Positions 59,727-64,000 of a stretch of 64,000 nt of DNA are shown here, in pieces. A program made the position numbers and the translations under genes. Position 1 is the stretch's first letter. Each line of letters opens with the position of its first letter. The notes under the pieces were generated by a model. The model was not told where the DNA came from. It saw nothing but the letters and a program-made list of their open reading frames with translations, and did not search any database. The DNA is from Luteolibacter ambystomatis (GTDB taxonomy: Bacteria > Verrucomicrobiota > Verrucomicrobiia > Verrucomicrobiales > Akkermansiaceae). The DNA lies in contig NZ_CP073100.1 of the NCBI RefSeq assembly GCF_018137965.1, forward strand, positions 4,041,754-4,105,753, written 5' to 3'.

Positions 59727-60635
59727 TCAGGATCGTGACAAGCCGCCGCGGACGGCCTGCTGGCTGACATGCAGAAACGCGCGGCTCTTCGGGATCTCAT
59801 TGATCATCACCGCCAGCGGTTGGCCGGCAGGCAGGATCTGATCCGCGATGTGATCGAGGAACGGACCATCGGTGTGATGGCTGTTGCCGAAGCCGGCCAG
59901 CACGAAAACCTGTTTCTCCGGGTGCTCGCGGCGCGCGCGTGTCACCTCATCCATGACCGCCGCCGTCTTGCCGCTGCCGTAGGTGACGGGGTGATCGAGG
60001 CGGGCGGTGAGCAGACCGTTCTCAATCTCCGTGCGGATGCCGCGGCTGCGGCCCACATCCAGGCCCAGCTCGGCCGCAATGGCCCGGATGAAGACATCCG
60101 GACTGGCGGAAACGACATGCACGACGACACCCATGGCACGCAGCCCCTCGATCATCCGGAACGACGAGTCAAACACATGCGTCATCTGGCGGGTGCGGAA
60201 ATGCCGGGCGGCAAGCTCGAACACCTCTTCCTCCCGGGCACCGCTCATCATCTGCGCCAGAAACGCATAGGCCGTCCCGGCACCGTTTTCCCGCTCCAGA
60301 CGGCGGTAGTCGGAAATGCCCTTGGCCACCCCTCGAGGGGTGGCGGGATAACCGGCCGCGAAACCGCCCAGGATGATTTCCTCCAGCAGGCCGCTGTAGA
60401 TCACCCGGCCGCCCTCGGCATGGCCCTCGCAACAATCCCCATGCAGGATGGTGCCATCGAAATCCCAGAAGCAGAGGAAGACGCAGCCGTCCTCCACCAG
60501 CGGCGTGCCACCAGGGCCGCCCTTGGCAAGGATGGCCCGCCGGGTGTCATCCACGCACTGGAGAATGGCGGTGACATGGGCCTCGCCTGGAGTGCCGGTG
60601 ACACCGGCGTTCGGATCGGAAATGGAAGAGATCAA
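59727..60635 (-). CDS. HAD-superfamily phosphatase, SerB-like subclass IB
   Basis: 302 residues. Motif I is FLCFWDFDGTILHGDC (nucleophile and acid Asp), motif II VVHVVSASPDVFIRAI, motif III lysine in VTYGSGKTAAV, and motif IV LAGFGNSHHTDGPFLDH. The helical cap directly after motif I is the SerB-type C1 cap. It differs from PhnX-type phosphonatases (which need a Lys Schiff base in the cap, not seen). No signal peptide. Last gene of the minus-strand cluster: 34 nt after the EEP-fold gene. It could hydrolyse a phosphate ester produced by its neighbours. Confidence 0.85.
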   Translation of the reverse strand: MISSISDPNAGVTGTPGEAHVTAILQCVDDTRRAILAKGGPGGTPLVEDGCVFLCFWDFDGTILHGDCCEGHAEGGRVIYSGLLEEIILGGFAAGYPATPRGVAKGISDYRRLERENGAGTAYAFLAQMMSGAREEEVFELAARHFRTRQMTHVFDSSFRMIEGLRAMGVVVHVVSASPDVFIRAIAAELGLDVGRSRGIRTEIENGLLTARLDHPVTYGSGKTAAVMDEVTRARREHPEKQVFVLAGFGNSHHTDGPFLDHIADQILPAGQPLAVMINEIPKSRAFLHVSQQAVRGGLSRS

Positions 60636-60669
60636 AAGTGATGGAAGGGCTGTTGCTTCGTCCGGCGGT

Positions 60670-61560
60670 TCAACGGACCTGGAAATCGGCGACCAAAGCG
60701 GAATGGTCGGAAGGAAACTTCACGGCGTGCTTCTCGTCGGTCACGCAGGAGAGCGCCTTCAAATTACGTCCTTTATAGTAGATGTAGTCGATCCTGTCCT
60801 GCTGTTGCTCCGGGAAGCGGGGCGACCAGGTGCGGTCCTTCATGCGGTCCACCACCGGATGGAGCTCGCGGTAGGAATCGGTGAACCCGGCCTTCGTGAT
60901 CGCCACGCTGGTGGGCCAGCGGATGACGGTGCCATATTGGCTCCTGGCAGCCGGAATATAGTCGAAATGGGACATGCTGTTGAAGTCCCCGCAGATCAGG
61001 ACCGGCACGTCCGCATACTTCGGATCCTTCAGCCGCTCCTTGATGCCGGAAAGGATGCCGTCGATGTCGGTCTCGGAGGCCTTGCAGGCGGCGATGAGCT
61101 GGTTGTCGTCCAACCCTTCACGGGTTCCCTTCTCCCAGATCTCCTTGCTGTACCCGAGCCACACCGCATAGAAGGCGATCTTTTTGCCACCCGGCAGCTC
61201 CAGCAGCGCGCCGGAGCAGCAGAATTCCTTGTAAACGGAAATATCCTCCACCACCGGATAGCGGGTGTGGATCGAGACATTCGTCCCGCGCGGATGGAAA
61301 TGGAACCCCAGCTCCTTGCTGATGAATTCGCCGGAGCCGTAGGTTTCCTGCATCGAGACGATGTCCGGCTTCGCGTCCCGGATCACCTCGACCACCCGCT
61401 TCGGGCCTTCTTCTTTTCCATCATCGCGGCCGCCGTGGAGAATATTCCACTGCATCACCCGCAGCTTCGATGGGTCGTCACTGAAACGTCCGAGGGGTTC
61501 CGCCGCACAGGCGAGAACGGGAGCGGCAAGAGCCGCGATCAACAAGGCGCGTGGATTCAT
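60670..61560 (-). CDS. Exported endonuclease/exonuclease/phosphatase-fold hydrolase
   Basis: 296 residues from ATG 61560. N-terminal signal, possibly of lipoprotein type (VLACAAEP). EEP-fold motifs: LRVMQWNILHGG, DIVSMQETYGSGEFI (metal-binding Glu), VLICGDFNSMSHFDY, DRIDYIYYKGR and PSDHSALVADF (catalytic Asp-His). The fold covers nucleases, inositol phosphatases and sphingomyelinase-like phosphodiesterases; export argues against DNA repair and for an extracellular phosphodiester. 60 nt after the FAD oxidoreductase stop on the same strand. Confidence 0.88.
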   Translation of the reverse strand: MNPRALLIAALAAPVLACAAEPLGRFSDDPSKLRVMQWNILHGGRDDGKEEGPKRVVEVIRDAKPDIVSMQETYGSGEFISKELGFHFHPRGTNVSIHTRYPVVEDISVYKEFCCSGALLELPGGKKIAFYAVWLGYSKEIWEKGTREGLDDNQLIAACKASETDIDGILSGIKERLKDPKYADVPVLICGDFNSMSHFDYIPAARSQYGTVIRWPTSVAITKAGFTDSYRELHPVVDRMKDRTWSPRFPEQQQDRIDYIYYKGRNLKALSCVTDEKHAVKFPSDHSALVADFQVR

Positions 61561-61620
61561 GAGACGGACAAAGTGAAGCACCGCATATGTGACGGAATAA
61601 TGGTAAAATCGCCAGATGAT

Positions 61621-62769
61621 TTACATTTTCGACAATTGCCGCCAACCGGCCACCTGTTGCTCGGCGAAGGCCGGTCCCACGGACATTCCGATGGTGAGCC
61701 CGCAGAGGACGGTGACGCCGGGCAACGGATGCTCCTCGATCCACGGCTTTTCCGGGTGCTTCGCATAGTAGCCGAGCCAGCGCTTCGACACGAGGAACGG
61801 ACAACCTCTCAAATGCCGGTGCGCGAGCCGGAACAGCAGTTGCTCCACCTCAGCGGTCTGGTCGAAATCCGGTGGTTCATCCGGCGCGGTGTATTCATGC
61901 GAGTCCCCGATCACCAGCGAGCCATCCGGTGCGGGCTTGACCAGCAGATGGATGCCGAGACGATCGGAAGCCGCGTCACTGGGCTCCGCGAGCATGTTCG
62001 CAAACGCGGGCGAGCCGGAGAACACCGGGTAATGGCGCAGCGACCTCCCGAATGCCAGGCCGGGGATTCCACGCGGAAGACCCAGTGGCTCCGTCTGGAG
62101 CATGGACAGCTTGCACCGGCGGATGCCACTGCGGATGAAAGTTTCCGGAAACAACGTCTGGAACTCCTCGCCCGCGCACACCAGCACGTGCGGAGCCTGG
62201 AAGCGATCCCCGGACGCGGTATGCACCGTGCAGCCTTCCTCAATCCGCACGACGGTGGTGGACGGAAAATAACCGAGCCCTTTCCGATCCCGCAGCCACT
62301 CCAGCCAACAGGCGACGAAGATCCGCGGCTCCAACGCGGCCGCATCCGGAAACGCCAGCGCGCCCTGCATGCCATCCTTCAACAAGCGGGGATGATGCCG
62401 GATCGCATCCCGCGGTTCCAGCATCCGGCAGTTCAACCCGTAGTCTCCGGCTTTGGTTTCAAAGTCCGCGAGCACGGCGGCCTCCACAGCCGTCTCCGCC
62501 ACCAGCAGCGAGCCGCATGGGTTCCAGCCGAAATGGAATTCATCCGACAGCGTCCGATAGATCTCCGCCGTCCTCAGACCGAGAGGGATCGATGCCAGAT
62601 CCGGCGCGATGAACGGCCATGCGAGGCCGAAGTTCCGCACCGAACCACCATTCGGACGGGAGAAACGCTCGAACAAGGCGACACGCTTCCCCTGTGCAAG
62701 CAGCGCCGACGCGAACGAAGCTCCAAGGATTCCGCCGCCGACAATAATGTGATCCCAAGACTGCTTCAT
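61621..62769 (-). CDS. FAD-dependent oxidoreductase of the TIGR03364 type, linked to aminophosphonates
   Basis: 382 residues. DAO fold with ADP-binding motif DHIIVGGGILGASFASALLA (6-25) and ERFSRPNGGSVRNFGLAWP, the SVRNFGxxWP segment being characteristic of the TIGR03364 family. That family is associated by gene neighbourhood with phosphonate transport and phosphonatase-like genes and was proposed to deaminate modified aminophosphonates. C-terminal LGYYAKHPEKPWIEEHPLPG and GLTIGMSVGPAFAE fit the FAD-binding end. It starts 19 nt after the phosphatase-superfamily gene, so it shares its operon. The aminophosphonate substrate is inferred from family and from the phnAYW genes 17 kb away. Confidence 0.85.
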   Translation of the reverse strand: MKQSWDHIIVGGGILGASFASALLAQGKRVALFERFSRPNGGSVRNFGLAWPFIAPDLASIPLGLRTAEIYRTLSDEFHFGWNPCGSLLVAETAVEAAVLADFETKAGDYGLNCRMLEPRDAIRHHPRLLKDGMQGALAFPDAAALEPRIFVACWLEWLRDRKGLGYFPSTTVVRIEEGCTVHTASGDRFQAPHVLVCAGEEFQTLFPETFIRSGIRRCKLSMLQTEPLGLPRGIPGLAFGRSLRHYPVFSGSPAFANMLAEPSDAASDRLGIHLLVKPAPDGSLVIGDSHEYTAPDEPPDFDQTAEVEQLLFRLAHRHLRGCPFLVSKRWLGYYAKHPEKPWIEEHPLPGVTVLCGLTIGMSVGPAFAEQQVAGWRQLSKM

Positions 62770-62788
62770 GCGGATCGGAGAAGCCGCA

Positions 62789-63802
62789 TCAGGACTTCGG
62801 TTTTTCCAATGGCGTCCCCACGGTCGCGGGCTTGCCGAGGCCGAAGGTGCCCGGCTCCCAGCCCCACTCCGCTTTCACCGGCACTCCGAGGAACTCGAAA
62901 ACCGTGGCCGGAACCACGTGCTGGCCCGGCGTTTCATCGACGATGCCGCGGCCCGAGCTGCCCTTGCCCGCCACGATCATCGGAATGGTGCGCTCGCCTT
63001 CGGATTGGCCGCCGTGCGAGCGGCCGTTGCCGCCGTGATCCGTGACCACGATCACCAGCCAGCTCTCCTTGGCAATCTGCGGCCGCGCTTTCACGGCATC
63101 CATCACCTGAGCGACCAGACCATCAACGTGCTCGATGGCGGAAAGGTAGGCCGGATTGTCGGTGGCGAAGCCGGTGGAGTGTCCCGCGCCATCCACCTGC
63201 GAATAGTGGAGGAACATCACATCCGGATTGCCGGTCTTCAGCAGCTCCGCGGCCTGGCGGGATACTTCCTCATCCTTCACGAGGTAGTCCTTGCCCGGAG
63301 CCGCCACGTGCATGTCGAAGTACTGGGTCTGGGGCGCGATCATGTAGGTCTCGATCCAGGGCCAGCTCGTAATCGAAGCAATGCTCGCCGAGGGAACGGC
63401 TTCCTTCAGATACTTCGCGAAATGGGGGGCCGCCTTGGATTGGTAGGAGCCACCCTTCGGCACCGGCTGCTGGTCGCAGGGATTGGTGCCATTGCCCACC
63501 ACGCCGTGTTTGTTGGTGTAGGTGCCGGTGAGCAGCGTGGTCCAGCCGGGACCGCTGATGGTCGGCTGCTTGGTCGGACCGTTCAGGTCGCCACCAGCCA
63601 CCGACTTCATCGTGGCCGTACCGGTCTTCGCGAGGTTCTGAAGGACCGGAGCCTTCGCCGCCTGGAAGGCATCCGAGCGCAGGCCGTCGATGCCAACGAT
63701 CAGCACGTGCCTGCCTTTGAAATCGTTGGCCGTGCCCGGCCCTGGAGCCGCCGCAGCCAGTGTCGGAAGAAGCGCGCAGAGCGGAACAAGAAGGTGTTTC
63801 AT
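62789..63802 (-). CDS. Exported alkaline-phosphatase-superfamily protein (phosphodiesterase/nucleotide pyrophosphatase type)
   Basis: 337 residues from ATG 63802, with a signal peptide (MKHLLVPLCALLPTLAAAAP); ATG 63808 is an equal choice. Metal-site Asp in HVLIVGIDGLRSDAF, nucleophile Thr in GPGWTTLLTGTYTNKHG, then HYSQVDGAGHSTGF and VVTDHGGNGRSHGGQ for the remaining metal ligands. Close homologue of the domain inserted in the 1664-residue repeat protein (shared words QPTISGPGWT, QVDGAGHS, DHGGNG-SHGGQS). Hydrolyses phosphate diesters or monoesters outside the cytoplasm; substrate unknown. A tandem copy follows upstream, from 63882. Confidence 0.9.
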   Translation of the reverse strand: MKHLLVPLCALLPTLAAAAPGPGTANDFKGRHVLIVGIDGLRSDAFQAAKAPVLQNLAKTGTATMKSVAGGDLNGPTKQPTISGPGWTTLLTGTYTNKHGVVGNGTNPCDQQPVPKGGSYQSKAAPHFAKYLKEAVPSASIASITSWPWIETYMIAPQTQYFDMHVAAPGKDYLVKDEEVSRQAAELLKTGNPDVMFLHYSQVDGAGHSTGFATDNPAYLSAIEHVDGLVAQVMDAVKARPQIAKESWLVIVVTDHGGNGRSHGGQSEGERTIPMIVAGKGSSGRGIVDETPGQHVVPATVFEFLGVPVKAEWGWEPGTFGLGKPATVGTPLEKPKS

Positions 63803-63881
63803 ATTCATGGAACCATAACTACGGGATTCATGGTAGATATTCGCTGGCAAAAACCCCTTTGTGATTGGCAGGGAAAAGGAA

Positions 63882-64000
63882 TCAGGACTTCGGCTGGCCC
63901 TTTGCCGAGGAGACGATCACCGGCTTCTGGAGCCCGAAGGTGCCGGGCTCCCATCCCCACTCCGCCTTCACCGGCACGCCGAGGTATTGGAAGGTGGTGG
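63882..64000 (-). CDS. Second alkaline-phosphatase-superfamily protein, cut by the window end
   Basis: Only the last 38-39 residues are in the window (FQYLGVPVKAEWGWEPGTF ... KGQPKS, stop at 63882-63884). They match the end of the protein at 62789-63802 (EFLGVPVKAEWGWEPGTFGL ... KPKS) almost residue for residue, so this is a tandem paralogue. 79 nt lie between it and the downstream copy. Confidence 0.85.
   Translation of the reverse strand, partial: TTFQYLGVPVKAEWGWEPGTFGLQKPVIVSSAKGQPKS

Noticed and set aside
57164..59767. 867-codon open frame on the plus strand opposite the 1277-residue repeat protein
   Set aside because: Same reason: an antisense shadow of repeats, no family features, Arg/His/Gly-rich.
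59727..60635. PhnX phosphonatase
   Set aside because: The protein is a HAD with a SerB-type cap and lacks the cap lysine that forms the Schiff base in PhnX; called a generic HAD phosphatase.
60448..63045. 865-codon plus-strand frame spanning four genes of the oxidase cluster
   Set aside because: It crosses gene borders of four well-supported minus-strand genes and its product is Arg/His-rich without motifs.

Overview
The window looks like chromosomal DNA of a GC-rich member of the Verrucomicrobiota, probably of the Luteolibacter/Verrucomicrobiaceae type. This is inferred from gene content: a DUF1501/DUF1800 pair, a ThuA-domain protein beside a very large SGNH/PVC-dehydrogenase/cytochrome c protein, several giant autotransporter-type beta-strand-repeat proteins (one ending in PEP-CTERM), substrate-sensing AraC regulators of the XylR type, and frequent 4-bp stop/start overlaps with weak Shine-Dalgarno sites. 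No rRNA, tRNA, CRISPR array or prophage was seen.

Layout. 1-5.5 kb: a REP-like inverted repeat, then a minus-strand operon DUF1800 - DUF1501 - pseudopilin-like protein. 5.6-17.3 kb: housekeeping and small genes: winged-helix/GNAT pair, tail-specific protease, homoserine dehydrogenase, a histone-like DUF2934 protein, an OmpA-family protein with a probable leaderless promoter, a HAD phosphatase, a REP-associated tyrosine transposase between mirrored REP units, and purE-purK. 17.3-22.6 kb: a secreted archaemetzincin-like protease, a ThuA protein, and the 1064-residue PVC cytochrome protein, with clear terminators. 22.7-29.5 kb: a stress-type block (DUF1328, YqjD-like, CsbD, small lipoprotein, Dps) around a histidine kinase flanked by a sigma-54 response regulator and a second response regulator. 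29.6-37.8 kb: a DUF6528-like protein, then a plus-strand group with a heme protein, a GH31 enzyme carrying the alpha-1,4-glucan-lyase-type nucleophile motif, a DUF6209-like protein, and an M60 peptidase.

37.9-44.5 kb: phnA-phnY-phnW, the complete oxidative/hydrolytic route from 2-aminoethylphosphonate to acetate and phosphate, followed on the same strand by an 830-residue FAD/GcvT oxidase of the dimethylglycine dehydrogenase type. 44.6-59.6 kb: three giant repeat proteins. Two are divergently paired with paralogous AraC/XylR regulators, and one carries an alkaline-phosphatase-superfamily domain inside its repeats. 59.7-64.0 kb: a second minus-strand cluster with two tandem phosphatase-superfamily proteins (the second cut by the window end), a TIGR03364-type FAD oxidoreductase (a family linked to aminophosphonate breakdown), an exonuclease/endonuclease/phosphatase-fold hydrolase and a HAD phosphatase.

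The most interesting reading is that 37.9-64 kb is a phosphonate/organophosphate scavenging region. It has a known intracellular 2-aminoethylphosphonate pathway, two FAD amine oxidases that could feed it with modified aminophosphonates, and an exported arm of phosphatase-superfamily proteins, one built into a surface repeat protein. The individual family calls rest on visible motifs; the system-level link is inference.
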